Positions 16,814-24,748 of a stretch of 38,782 bases of DNA are shown here, in pieces. The stretch spans positions 1-38,782 of the forward strand of contig CAIOHT010000020.1 of the NCBI GenBank assembly GCA_903858185.1, written 5' to 3'. Under the pieces are notes generated by a model. That model searched no databases and had not been told where the DNA came from. It saw only the letters and a program-made list of their open reading frames with translations. Within the stretch, counting starts at the first letter, position 1, and each line of letters begins with the position of its first letter. This DNA comes from an uncultured Caulobacterales bacterium (GTDB lineage: Bacteria; Pseudomonadota; Alphaproteobacteria; Caulobacterales; Caulobacteraceae). The position numbers and the translations under genes were made by a program.

Positions 16814-17955
16814 GCGGGGGCTTGTACAGGTTTCCGCGCCGCTCCGCCCCGTTTGCGTCGCCGCCGGCGCGGTTGTTCGTCGCTCATCAGGCCCATCAGC
16901 AGCCCTTCGCGCAGACCGCGGTCGGCGACCCGCACCCGTTCGCAGGGCCACATCTCCTGCACGGCCTGCAGGATCGCGGCGCCGGCGAGCACCAGATCGG
17001 CGCGGTCGGCGCCGATACAGGGCTGGTCGGCGCGTTCCCGCGGGGTCCAGGCCAGCAGCCTGTCGGTGGTCGCCTCGCACTCGGCCCGGGTCATCCACAG
17101 GCCGTCGACCCGGTTGCGGTCATAGCGCGGCAGGTCAAGGTGCAGGCCGGCCAGGCTCGTGATCGCGCCGGATGTGCCGACCATGTGCGCGCCGCCGGCC
17201 TCGAACACGGCCCGGAACGGCTCGGCGTGCTGGAAGGCCGCGATCCGTTCCTTGACCGCCTCGACCATCGCCCGGAACCAGCCCTGCACGTCGTCGCCCG
17301 CTTCCGGAAACCGCTCGGCCAGGGTGACGACGCCGATCGGCACCGACAGCCAGGCCTTGATCGGCAGCTTCCACGGCGCGAACTGGCGCGGCCGGGCGTC
17401 GAGCCCTTGCCCCTTCAGGTCGACCCAGGACAGCTCGGTCGAGCCGCCGCCGACGTCGACCACCAGGGCCGCCTCGGCCTGCCGATCCAGCAGGTTGACG
17501 CAACCGGCCACCGACAGCTGGGCCTCTTCCTTGGGGGTGATGATCTGCAGCCGCAGACCGGTCTCGCTGGCCACGCGGGCAATGAACTCTTCGCCGTTCT
17601 CGGCCTGCCGGCAAGCCTGGGTGGCGACAGCCTTGATGCGGACGCACTTTCGCCGCCGGACCTTCTCGGCGCAGACCGTCAGCGCGGCCAGGGCGCGGTC
17701 CATGGCTTCGTCGGACATGCGGCCGGTGAGCGTCAGGCCCTCGCCGAGCCGGACGATCCGCGAATAGGCCTCGACCACGCGAAAACCGCCCTGGGTCGGG
17801 GTGGCGACGAGCAGACGGCAATTGTTGGTGCCAAGATCCAGCGCCGCGTAAGCGGGTGGCGAGCCCCCATGGGACCCCCGGCGATCCCCGCGGGGACCGC
17901 CTTGCGCGCTGGGCACCTCCGACATGGTGTCGTACCTGTCTGCGCAGGCGCTCAT
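16810..17955 (-). CDS. ppx: Ppx/GppA-family exopolyphosphatase or pppGpp phosphatase
   Basis: 381 aa, actin-like ASKHA fold. Phosphate-1 motif AALDLGTNNCRLLVA (about residues 37-51), then VVDVGGGSTELSW (phosphate-2, about 170) and the adenosine-type segment HMVGTSGAITSLAG. It lacks the extra C-terminal HD domain of the longer enterobacterial enzymes and ends in a basic tail (RRRRRKRGGAARK). The family hydrolyses polyphosphate ends or the gamma phosphate of pppGpp; the two cannot be separated here. ATG 17955 has GAGGCG eight bases upstream; an ATG ten codons in is an alternative. Co-operonic with rlmE. Confidence 0.9.
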   Translation of the reverse strand: MSACADRYDTMSEVPSAQGGPRGDRRGSHGGSPPAYAALDLGTNNCRLLVATPTQGGFRVVEAYSRIVRLGEGLTLTGRMSDEAMDRALAALTVCAEKVRRRKCVRIKAVATQACRQAENGEEFIARVASETGLRLQIITPKEEAQLSVAGCVNLLDRQAEAALVVDVGGGSTELSWVDLKGQGLDARPRQFAPWKLPIKAWLSVPIGVVTLAERFPEAGDDVQGWFRAMVEAVKERIAAFQHAEPFRAVFEAGGAHMVGTSGAITSLAGLHLDLPRYDRNRVDGLWMTRAECEATTDRLLAWTPRERADQPCIGADRADLVLAGAAILQAVQEMWPCERVRVADRGLREGLLMGLMSDEQPRRRRRKRGGAARKPVQAPA

Positions 17956-18018
17956 GATCGGGCGCCTCGTTTCGCCGACGACTGTAGCGACCCATTTCGC
18001 GCAACGGAAGGCATGGAC

Positions 18019-18046
18019 TTGCCTAGCGGCAACCGGCGTCTACGTT
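18019..18046 (+). promoter_or_regulatory. Promoter candidate for hspQ
   Basis: TTGCCT, a 16-nt spacer, then TACGTT, 40 nt before the hspQ ATG. The -35 is preceded by AC (ACTTG), which also fits a heat-shock-type CTTG element, but the -10 does not decide between them. Confidence 0.3.
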
Positions 18047-18085
18047 CATCTTCCAGTCAGGGCCGCCACGCTAGATTCTCGGATT

Positions 18086-18415
18086 ATGAACGCCAGACTC
18101 GCCAAATTCGCTATCGGCCAGGTCGTCAGGCACCGGATCTTTCCGTTCCGGGGCGTCATCTTTGACGTCGACCCTGAATTCGCCAACACCGAGGAGTGGT
18201 GGAACTCGATCCCAGAGGACATCCGTCCGCACAAGGATCAGCCATTCTACCACCTGCTGGCCGAGAACAACGAGAACACCTACGTCGCCTACGTCTCCGA
18301 GCAGAACCTGCTGCCTGACGACAGCGGTGAGCCGGTGGGCCACCCGCACGCCTCGCTGATCTTCGAGGGCTTCGAGGACGGCCACTACAACATGCGGCCG
18401 CGCATCGCGCACTGA
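18086..18415 (+). CDS. hspQ: Heat shock protein HspQ (YccV-like)
   Basis: 109 aa, full length. Family features: AKFAIGQVVRHRIFPFRGVI, then DVDPEFANTEEWW, PFYHLLAENNENTYVAYVSE and QNLLPDDSGEPVGHP. In enterobacteria HspQ binds hemimethylated oriC DNA and is an adaptor/activator of the Lon protease. ATG 18086 gives the compact family start MNARLAKFAIG; a longer open frame upstream is not conserved-looking. A palindromic repeat begins four bases after the stop codon and may form its 3' end. Confidence 0.93.
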   Translation: MNARLAKFAIGQVVRHRIFPFRGVIFDVDPEFANTEEWWNSIPEDIRPHKDQPFYHLLAENNENTYVAYVSEQNLLPDDSGEPVGHPHASLIFEGFEDGHYNMRPRIAH

Positions 18416-18418
18416 CCT

Positions 18419-18534
18419 CTTGTCATCCGGGACGCCCCGAAGGGGCGATCCGGGACCCAGATCAAGTTCCAGCCGACGTGCGTGGGCCGAACCTGGGTCC
18501 CGGCTCGTCGCTGCGCTTCGGCCGGGATGACAAG
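18419..18534. repeat. 116-bp palindromic intergenic element, copy 1
   Basis: Terminal inverted repeats CTTGTCATCC / GGATGACAAG enclose nested hairpins: CGCCCC-GAA-GGGGCG, and CGGGACCCAG pairing with CTGGGTCCCGG. A related copy lies at 38119-38218. It resembles the REP/MITE-like palindromes common in alphaproteobacterial intergenic DNA. Position directly after hspQ suggests a transcript-end or stability role. Confidence 0.85.
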
Positions 18535-18629
18535 TGGGCGTCCACTCCACGCAACATCCTTCCGCGAATCCGACGAATCCGGGGCGCCTTCGAACGGACT
18601 TTGCGCGGCGAACGCCCTATCCTCACCTC

Positions 18630-19526
18630 ATGAGCGCAGACGGCTTCAACAGCGGTCCGCCGCCCGGCGCGGCGGCGGACTGGACCATCGACCAGGGGTG
18701 GAATGCCTATACGGCGGCGGAGCATGCGGTGTGGGACCTGCTCTACGAGCGCCAGACCGCCCTTCTCCCCGGCTACGCCTGCGACGCCTTCCTGCACGGC
18801 CTCGATGCCCTCGACCTGCACCGGGGCGGCATTCCCGACTTCCGCAAGATCAACGAGGACCTGCGCAAGCTGACCGGCTGGACGGTCGTCGCCGTGCCGG
18901 GCCTGGTTCCGGACGAGGTGTTTTTCGACCACCTGGCCAACCGACGCTTCCCGGCCGGTCAGTTCATCCGCCGCGCCGACCAGCTCGACTATCTGCAGGA
19001 GCCGGACATCTTCCACGACGTCTTCGGCCACGTGCCGATGCTGACCGATCCGACCTTCGCCGACTACATGCAGGCCTATGGCGAGGGCGGCCTGCGCGCC
19101 GCGGGGCGGGGCCAGTTGCACAATCTGGCGCGACTCTACTGGTACACAGTGGAATTCGGGCTGCTCGAGACGCCGGAAGGCCTGCGGATCTATGGCGCGG
19201 GCATCGTCTCCTCGCGGTCCGAGTCGCTCTTTTCCCTCGACGACCCGTCCCCCAACCGGATCGGCTTCAATCTGGAGCGGCTGATGCGCACGCCCTACCG
19301 GATCGACGACTTCCAGCAGGTCTATTTCGTGATCCCGTCGCTGCAGGCGTTGCTCGACGCCACCCTGCACGACTTCGCCCCGATCTATGAGCGGCTGGCC
19401 GGCGCAGCGGACATCCCGATCGACGCCATTCTCGACACCGACCGGGTCTTCACGCGGGGCACGCAGTCGTATGCATTGGGGACATGTACCGAAGGTACGT
19501 GTTCCCCAATCGAGCCGCGCAGTTAG
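18630..19526 (+). CDS. phhA: Phenylalanine 4-hydroxylase (monomeric bacterial type)
   Basis: 298 aa. It hydroxylates phenylalanine to tyrosine using a pterin cofactor, O2 and non-haem iron. Iron ligands H129 and H134 (HDVFGHVPML) and E175 (YWYTVEFGLLE) are present with the spacing of the Chromobacterium enzyme. Other motifs: GWTVVAVPGLVPDEVFFDHL and SLFSLDDPSPNRI. The last ~16 residues (ALGTCTEGTCSPIEPRS) are encoded by a dispersed palindromic repeat, so the natural C-terminus has been extended or replaced. No recycling enzyme (pterin carbinolamine dehydratase) is nearby. The 95 nt before the start contain two GANTC sites in a tandem CGAATCCG repeat but no clear promoter. Confidence 0.95.
   Translation: MSADGFNSGPPPGAAADWTIDQGWNAYTAAEHAVWDLLYERQTALLPGYACDAFLHGLDALDLHRGGIPDFRKINEDLRKLTGWTVVAVPGLVPDEVFFDHLANRRFPAGQFIRRADQLDYLQEPDIFHDVFGHVPMLTDPTFADYMQAYGEGGLRAAGRGQLHNLARLYWYTVEFGLLETPEGLRIYGAGIVSSRSESLFSLDDPSPNRIGFNLERLMRTPYRIDDFQQVYFVIPSLQALLDATLHDFAPIYERLAGAADIPIDAILDTDRVFTRGTQSYALGTCTEGTCSPIEPRS
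19478..19507. repeat. Palindromic repeat, copy 1 (inside the phhA 3' end)
   Basis: 30 nt, near-palindromic: arms GGGGACA and TGTtCCCC outside a GTACC/GGTAC stem with a GAA loop. It carries one extra T relative to copy 2. It encodes part of the PhhA tail and is inverted relative to copy 2, 18 nt away. Confidence 0.85.
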
Positions 19527-19554
19527 GGGACACGTACCTTCGGTACATGTCCCC
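19526..19554. repeat. Palindromic repeat, copy 2 (phhA/astB convergent junction)
   Basis: 29 nt. A 7-bp GGGGACA/TGTCCCC arm and a 5-bp GTACC/GGTAC arm are separated by one C-A mismatch (G-U on the other strand), with a TTC loop. Its first G is the last base of the phhA TAG, and it ends 3 nt before the astB stop. With copy 1 it forms a larger inverted repeat that could terminate both genes. Confidence 0.85.
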
Positions 19555-19557
19555 GCG

Positions 19558-20892
19558 CTATCGCTGGAACGGATAGAAGCCGCCGCCCAGGTCCAGGATC
19601 GCCGTCAGTTCGTCCAGCGCCCGACGGCTTTCGAGCAGCAGTTGCGGGTCGGCGAGGTCGGCGGGGCGAAGGCGGTCGCGGTAGTGGCTGTTGGCCCAGG
19701 CGGTGAGCCGGTCGTGCAGGCGGGCGTCGAACCGCTGGGCCGGATTGGCCGCGGCCAGCTCGGCGTCGGTCAGCACCACCCGCAGTCGCAGGCAGGCGGG
19801 ACCGCCGCCGTTGCGCATGCTCTGCCGGACATCGACGTATTCCACCCGACCGATCGGACCGTTCGAGGCGATGGCGCGATCAACGGCAGCTTTTGCGCGC
19901 GGCGTATCCCGTGTCTCGCCGGGCGCGATCAGCGTCAGGCGGTCCTCGCCGGGCAGGGCGACCAGCATCGAGTTGAACAGATAGCTGCGGATAGCGTCGT
20001 CCAGCGGCAGGTCGGCGGTCGCGACCTCGACGAACTGCGGCTCGAACCGGCCGGCGGCCGCGGCGCGGATGTCGGCCTGCAGGCTCGCGACATCCTCGAA
20101 CGCGGCCTGGTGGTGGAACAGGCAGACCTTCGCCCCGACACAGACCACGTCGTTGTGGAACACCCCGGCCTCGATGGCCGCGCGGGACTGGCGAGCGAAC
20201 ACAGCCCCGCCTGCCCCGTGGCGACGGGCGACCGCTTCAAACGCCTGTAGCGTCTGGCGGGCGGGGAAGCGGCCCTGCCACTGTTCCCAGGCCTCGCGGC
20301 CCCAGACGAACAGGTTGACCCCGGCCTCGCCGTGATCAGCGCACAGGCGGACATGATTGGCCGCGCCCTCGTCGGCGAAATGCGGTGCGGTCGGCAGGGG
20401 ATCGTGGACGGCGAACCGGGTATCGTCGGGAAACAGGCGGCGCAGGGCGCGTGTGGTCTGCCCCCCCTCGAGGCTGCGGTGAAGGTTGGTCAGCAGGTTG
20501 GCGGGCGTGAAGTGCACCCGCCCGTCGGCGGCATCCGCGCTCGGCGTCACCGTCGCGGCGTTGGCGGCCCACATCGGCGAGGCCGAGCAGGCGGTGTTGA
20601 GCAGCTCCGGCGCCTGCTTCGCCGCCGTCTCGATGACAGCGGCGTCCGTTCCGGTGAAGCCGATGGCGCGCAGAAAGCCGACATCGGGCCGCTCGTGCGG
20701 CGGCAGGACGAACTGCGGCAGTCCCAGATCGGCCAGCAGCCGCATCTTCGCCAGCCCTTCCAGCACCGCCGAACGCGGGTTGGACGGGTCGCCCTTGTTA
20801 TGCTCGCTGGCGAGGTTGCCGGGCGCGAGACCCGCAAAGCTGTGGGTCGGCCCGACCAGGCCGTCGCAGTTGGCTTCAACAGCGTGGGTCAC
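19558..20892 (-). CDS. astB: N-succinylarginine dihydrolase AstB
   Basis: 444 aa. It releases two ammonia and CO2 from N2-succinylarginine to give N2-succinylornithine, the second step of the arginine succinyltransferase (AST) pathway. Strong family signature at the N-terminus (ANCDGLVGPTHSFAGLAPGN, LASEHNKGDPSNPRSA) and later HNDVVCVGAKVCLFHHQA, NSMLVALPG and MRNGGGPACLRLRVVL, which hold the His and Cys of the amidinotransferase-like active site. GTG start overlaps the astD stop (GTGA). Last gene of the operon. Confidence 0.96.
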   Translation of the reverse strand: MTHAVEANCDGLVGPTHSFAGLAPGNLASEHNKGDPSNPRSAVLEGLAKMRLLADLGLPQFVLPPHERPDVGFLRAIGFTGTDAAVIETAAKQAPELLNTACSASPMWAANAATVTPSADAADGRVHFTPANLLTNLHRSLEGGQTTRALRRLFPDDTRFAVHDPLPTAPHFADEGAANHVRLCADHGEAGVNLFVWGREAWEQWQGRFPARQTLQAFEAVARRHGAGGAVFARQSRAAIEAGVFHNDVVCVGAKVCLFHHQAAFEDVASLQADIRAAAAGRFEPQFVEVATADLPLDDAIRSYLFNSMLVALPGEDRLTLIAPGETRDTPRAKAAVDRAIASNGPIGRVEYVDVRQSMRNGGGPACLRLRVVLTDAELAAANPAQRFDARLHDRLTAWANSHYRDRLRPADLADPQLLLESRRALDELTAILDLGGGFYPFQR

Positions 20893-22343
20893 ACCCTCAG
20901 CCCCTTGATCTCGCCCACGGTCTGCAACACCGCGTCAGCCTCGAAGCTGGCCACCGGATAGGCGCAGTAGTCGGCGGCGTAGTAGGCGCTGGGGCGGTGG
21001 TTGCCGGAGGCGCCGAGGCCGCCGAACGGCGCCGAACCGGCCGCGCCGGTGGTCGGACGGTTCCAGTTCACCACGCCGGCGCGGATGCGCTGCTGGAAGC
21101 GGTCCCAGCGGGCGGGATCATCGCTGATCAGCCCGGCGCTAAGACCATAGCGGGTGGCGTTGGCGAGCGCGATGGCACCGTCGAACGTCGCTGCGCGGCG
21201 CACCTGCAGCACCGGGGCGAAGATCTCCTCGTCCGGCGTCTCGTGGTGGCTGACGTCGATGATACCGGGTGTGATGAAGGCCTCGGACAGGCCGTCGATG
21301 GCGCGGGCCTGGCGGATCACCGTCCCTTCGAACAGGGCGGCCGCGTCACGGGCCATCCGTCCGGCGCGGGCGGAGATCAGCGGCCCCATGAAGGGCTCCG
21401 GCGTGCTGTCCCATGCGCCGGCGATCAGGCGGTCGGACAGGGCGACGACGGCGTCGATGACCGCCTGGCCCTCATGGCCCTCGGGCACGATCAGGCGGCG
21501 GGCGCAGGAACAGCGCTGGCCGGTCGTGATGAAGGCGGACTGGATGATCAGGGCCGCGGCAGCCTCCGGATCGGTCGCATCCCAGACGACGAGCGGGTTG
21601 TTGCCGCCGAGCTCCAACGCCAGGATCACATCCGGTCGTTCGGCGAAGACCCGTCGGAAGTGGCTGCCGGCGGAGGCGGAGCCGGTGAACAGCAGGCCGT
21701 CGATCTCCTGCTCGATCAGGGCCGCGCCGGTCTCGCGGCCGCCCTGCACGAGGTTGACCACGCCGGCCGGAACACCGGCGGCGTCCAGCGCCTCGACCAG
21801 CAGCTCGCCGGCCATCGGCGTCTCTTCGGACGGCTTGAAGACGATGGTGTCGCCGGCCAGCAGCGCCGGGACGATGTGGCCGTTCGGCAGGTGGCCGGGG
21901 AAGTTGAACGGACCGAGGACCGCCATCACGCCGTGGGCGCGGTGACGCAGCACGGCGCGCCCGAACGGCATGGCCGTTTCCTTGACCCCTGTCCGCTCTT
22001 CATAGGCGGTGATCGAGACGTCGACCTTGGCCATCATCGAGCCCAGCTCGGCCCTGGTCTCCCACAGCGCCTTGCCGGTTTCGCGGCTGAGCGCCTCGGC
22101 GAAGGCGTCCTTGCGGGCGTCGAGCGCGGCCTTGTAGCGGCGCATGACCGCGATCCGGTCCTCGCGCGGCTGGTCGGCCCAGTCCTGGAACGCGGCGCGC
22201 GCGGCGGAGACGGCCCGGGCGACGTCATCGACGGTCGCGGTGGCTGCTTCCCAGACCGGCTGGCCGGTGGCGGGATCGATGGAGATCAGGGCGGGCCCGT
22301 GACCGGAGGACCACTGACCATTGATGTAGAGACCGCGGCTCAT
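20889..22343 (-). CDS. astD: N-succinylglutamate 5-semialdehyde dehydrogenase AstD
   Basis: 484 aa aldehyde dehydrogenase. It oxidises N-succinylglutamate semialdehyde to N-succinylglutamate with NAD+, step four of the AST pathway. Catalytic C278 lies in TTGQRCSCARR and general base E244 in LALELGGNNP; the cofactor segment is FNFPGHLPNGHIVPALLAGD. The SCA after the catalytic Cys and the LPNGHIVPAL motif are typical of AstD rather than other ALDHs. ATG overlaps the astA stop (ATGA). Confidence 0.95.
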   Translation of the reverse strand: MSRGLYINGQWSSGHGPALISIDPATGQPVWEAATATVDDVARAVSAARAAFQDWADQPREDRIAVMRRYKAALDARKDAFAEALSRETGKALWETRAELGSMMAKVDVSITAYEERTGVKETAMPFGRAVLRHRAHGVMAVLGPFNFPGHLPNGHIVPALLAGDTIVFKPSEETPMAGELLVEALDAAGVPAGVVNLVQGGRETGAALIEQEIDGLLFTGSASAGSHFRRVFAERPDVILALELGGNNPLVVWDATDPEAAAALIIQSAFITTGQRCSCARRLIVPEGHEGQAVIDAVVALSDRLIAGAWDSTPEPFMGPLISARAGRMARDAAALFEGTVIRQARAIDGLSEAFITPGIIDVSHHETPDEEIFAPVLQVRRAATFDGAIALANATRYGLSAGLISDDPARWDRFQQRIRAGVVNWNRPTTGAAGSAPFGGLGASGNHRPSAYYAADYCAYPVASFEADAVLQTVGEIKGLRV

Positions 22344-23344
22344 GCCTTCACCTTCACCAGATCGCCTTCCCGAACGCCAAGCACGTCAGCGGCCTGGCGC
22401 GACAGCACGGCCGCCTCGCCATCGACCAGCACCGGCGCGCGGACGGCGCGGAACCTTGCAATGTCGTGGGTCGAAACCAGCGCGTCCTCGCCGAACGCAT
22501 CTTCGCCAAGGCGGACCGTCAGGCGTTTCGCATCCTTGACCGTCCGGATGTCGTCGCGCGGCGCGCCCATGGTCGGACCAGCGTCGAACAGGTCCACAAG
22601 CCCCTGATAGCGGAAGCCTTCGCGCTCCAGCATGGCCCGGGCGGCCTCGCCGTCGCGGTGCACCCTGCCGACAGCCTTGCGCGCCGCCTCGGGCAGGAGG
22701 CCGGTGTAGATCGGGTGGCGCGGCGCGAGGTCGAGGATGAACTGGCCATTGGTCGAGGCGCTCATCAGGTCGGCCTCGTCGAAGGCCAGGGGAAAGAAGC
22801 GGTGCGCGACATGCTCCCAGAACGGGCAGCTGCCGTCCTCGTCGAACCAGCCGCGGAGCTCGGCCAGCACCATCTCGGCGAAGCGCTGCGGCTCGATGCC
22901 GATCAGCATATAGCGCGACTGGGCCAGCAGCCGGCCGGCGCCGCCCTTGCGCTTCTCGGGGCGAAGGAACAGCGAGCCGACCTCGGACCATCCGGCGCAT
23001 TCGTTGACCAGAACCAGGGCCTGGTGGTCGAAGCGCATGTCCAGCGTCGGCGACGACTGGGCCAGGGTCACCACGCGGAACGAGAAGAACGGCCGTTTCA
23101 GACCCACGCTGGCCTTGACCCCCGCCACGCCGTCGATGCCGCCGGTGTCGGTGTCTTCCAGCATCAGGGTGAACCAGGACTCCGGCGCGGCGACCTCGCC
23201 GGCAAAGCTGGCGGCAGACAGATCGAGGCGCGACCGCAGGGTCGGCTCGTCTTCCGGCAGGCTGGTGAAGCCGCGGCCCGACAGCACAGCCAGCTCCATC
23301 AGCTGGTCATAGTCGGCGGGAACGGCGGGACGAACGACCAGCAT
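22340..23344 (-). CDS. astA: Arginine N-succinyltransferase AstA
   Basis: 334 aa. It transfers succinyl from succinyl-CoA to the alpha amino group of arginine, committing arginine to the AST route. Family motifs: MLVVRPAVPADYDQLMELAV, SGRGFTSLP, NECAGWSEVGSLFLRPEKRK followed by GGAGRLLAQSRYMLI (acetyl/succinyl-CoA loop), and CPFWEHVAHRFFPLAFDEAD. A single AstA is present rather than the AruF/AruG pair of pseudomonads. ATG 23344 shares one base with the stop of the upstream hydrolase (TGATG). Confidence 0.95.
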   Translation of the reverse strand: MLVVRPAVPADYDQLMELAVLSGRGFTSLPEDEPTLRSRLDLSAASFAGEVAAPESWFTLMLEDTDTGGIDGVAGVKASVGLKRPFFSFRVVTLAQSSPTLDMRFDHQALVLVNECAGWSEVGSLFLRPEKRKGGAGRLLAQSRYMLIGIEPQRFAEMVLAELRGWFDEDGSCPFWEHVAHRFFPLAFDEADLMSASTNGQFILDLAPRHPIYTGLLPEAARKAVGRVHRDGEAARAMLEREGFRYQGLVDLFDAGPTMGAPRDDIRTVKDAKRLTVRLGEDAFGEDALVSTHDIARFRAVRAPVLVDGEAAVLSRQAADVLGVREGDLVKVKA

Positions 23345-24594
23345 CAACGGGACTCCATCAGGGCGCGGATACCCCGTGCGTCGATCTCGCCCGACGCCAG
23401 TTTCATAAGGATCAGGGCCGACAGCTGCGCCCGTTCGGCGAAGCTGTCAGGCCATGCGAATTCGTTCTCGCTGTGGATGTCGCCGCCGCACACACCGAGC
23501 GTGTCGACGTTGGGAAGGCCCACGGCGAACAGGTTGTTGCCCTCGCAGACACCGCCGGACGGCTTCCAGGCGATCTCCTGACCCAATAGGCCGCCGACCT
23601 CCTTCACCTTGCCGAACAGTTCGGTCTGGGCGGCGTTGAACGGCTTGGCGGCGCGGGTGATGCCGCCGTGCAGGCTGACGCCGAGGCCATCCCCCTCCCC
23701 GACCCTCAGGGCCGCAGCGATGCCGGCTTCAAGCCAGGCCGCGGCGTCCGCGTCGGGAAAGCGGACGTTGAACCGGACGACGGCGATATCGGGCACCACG
23801 TTCAGCGGCGAACCGCCGTCGATCTTCGCCACGTTAAGGGTGACCCCGTCGCGCCGGCCGTTCAGCGCGTCCAGCGCGCCGGCGATCCGGGCGGCGGCGG
23901 TGATGGCATTGCGACCCTCGTTGAAGGCCCGGCCGGCGTGAGCGGTCCTGCCGGTGATGCGAATGTGGAAGTTGCCCGAGCCCTTGCGCTCGCTGGCCAG
24001 GGTGCCATCGGGGAGCATTGAGGGCTCATAGGTCAGGCCGACGTGACCGAGCCGGCCGAACTCGGCCAGCACGGGGCCGGACGCCATCGAGCCGATCTCC
24101 TCATCCGGCGACAGCAGCACCCGGTAGCCGATCCGCGCGGCGTCGGCGTGGGTCTCGAACGCCTGTAGCGCGGCCAGAATAACGCTGATCCCGCCCTTCA
24201 TGTCGGCGATGCCCGGCCCGTTCAGGGCGCCGTCGGCGCGCGTGACGACGGTCTGGAAGCGGCTGTCGGCCGGAAAGACGGTGTCGTAGTGACCGGTCAG
24301 GACGACCTGCACGGCCGCGTCCGGTCGCACGGTCACGGCAATGGCGGGGGTGTGCGGCTGCTCCTTCTCGCGGCCATCGGCGGCGATCTCGATCGAGGAC
24401 GCCAGCGGCCGCAGGACCAGGTCGCCCGGCAGTGCGGCGAAGGCGTCACTCAGCAGGCCGACGGTGGTCTCGAGTCCCGCCACATTACGGCTGCCGGAAT
24501 TGACCGCGCACCAGCCGACGGCCCGATCGACGATGACAGATCCCTGTTCGCCGAGGGTGTTCAGAACAGCAGACTCTTCCGGTGACAGGCGCAT
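23344..24594 (-). CDS. M20-family metallohydrolase in the ast operon, probable succinylglutamate desuccinylase substitute
   Basis: 416 aa. Peptidase M20 of the ArgE/DapE/CPG2 type with two-metal ligands H102 and D104 (TGHYDTVFPADS), bridging D131 (GPGIADMKGGI) and E165/E166 (LLSPDEEIGS). A dimerisation domain with HIRITGRTAHAGRAFNEGRN follows. M20 enzymes remove acyl groups from amino acids: DapE takes succinyl from succinyl-DAP, and CPG2 releases glutamate from N-acyl glutamates. As first gene of the operon with AstA, AstD and AstB, the best fit is hydrolysis of N-succinylglutamate, the step done by the unrelated M14-type AstE in E. coli. This is inference. ATG 24594 starts MRLSPEESAVLNTLG; the upstream in-frame sequence is intergenic. 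The 154-nt leader holds no clear promoter. Confidence 0.85.
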   Translation of the reverse strand: MRLSPEESAVLNTLGEQGSVIVDRAVGWCAVNSGSRNVAGLETTVGLLSDAFAALPGDLVLRPLASSIEIAADGREKEQPHTPAIAVTVRPDAAVQVVLTGHYDTVFPADSRFQTVVTRADGALNGPGIADMKGGISVILAALQAFETHADAARIGYRVLLSPDEEIGSMASGPVLAEFGRLGHVGLTYEPSMLPDGTLASERKGSGNFHIRITGRTAHAGRAFNEGRNAITAAARIAGALDALNGRRDGVTLNVAKIDGGSPLNVVPDIAVVRFNVRFPDADAAAWLEAGIAAALRVGEGDGLGVSLHGGITRAAKPFNAAQTELFGKVKEVGGLLGQEIAWKPSGGVCEGNNLFAVGLPNVDTLGVCGGDIHSENEFAWPDSFAERAQLSALILMKLASGEIDARGIRALMESR

Positions 24595-24748
24595 CGGCGG
24601 GCTCAATCCAGCTTTACCGACGCCATTGCCGCGGACGAGTGTCGACGCGTGTTTCGGATGAGCGACCCGCCGGAATGGCGCAAGACGGGGATCGCCGTTG
24701 CCCCTTGATAACCGGGCGATGCCGGAAGGTGAACCCCCTCCGGCGCCT

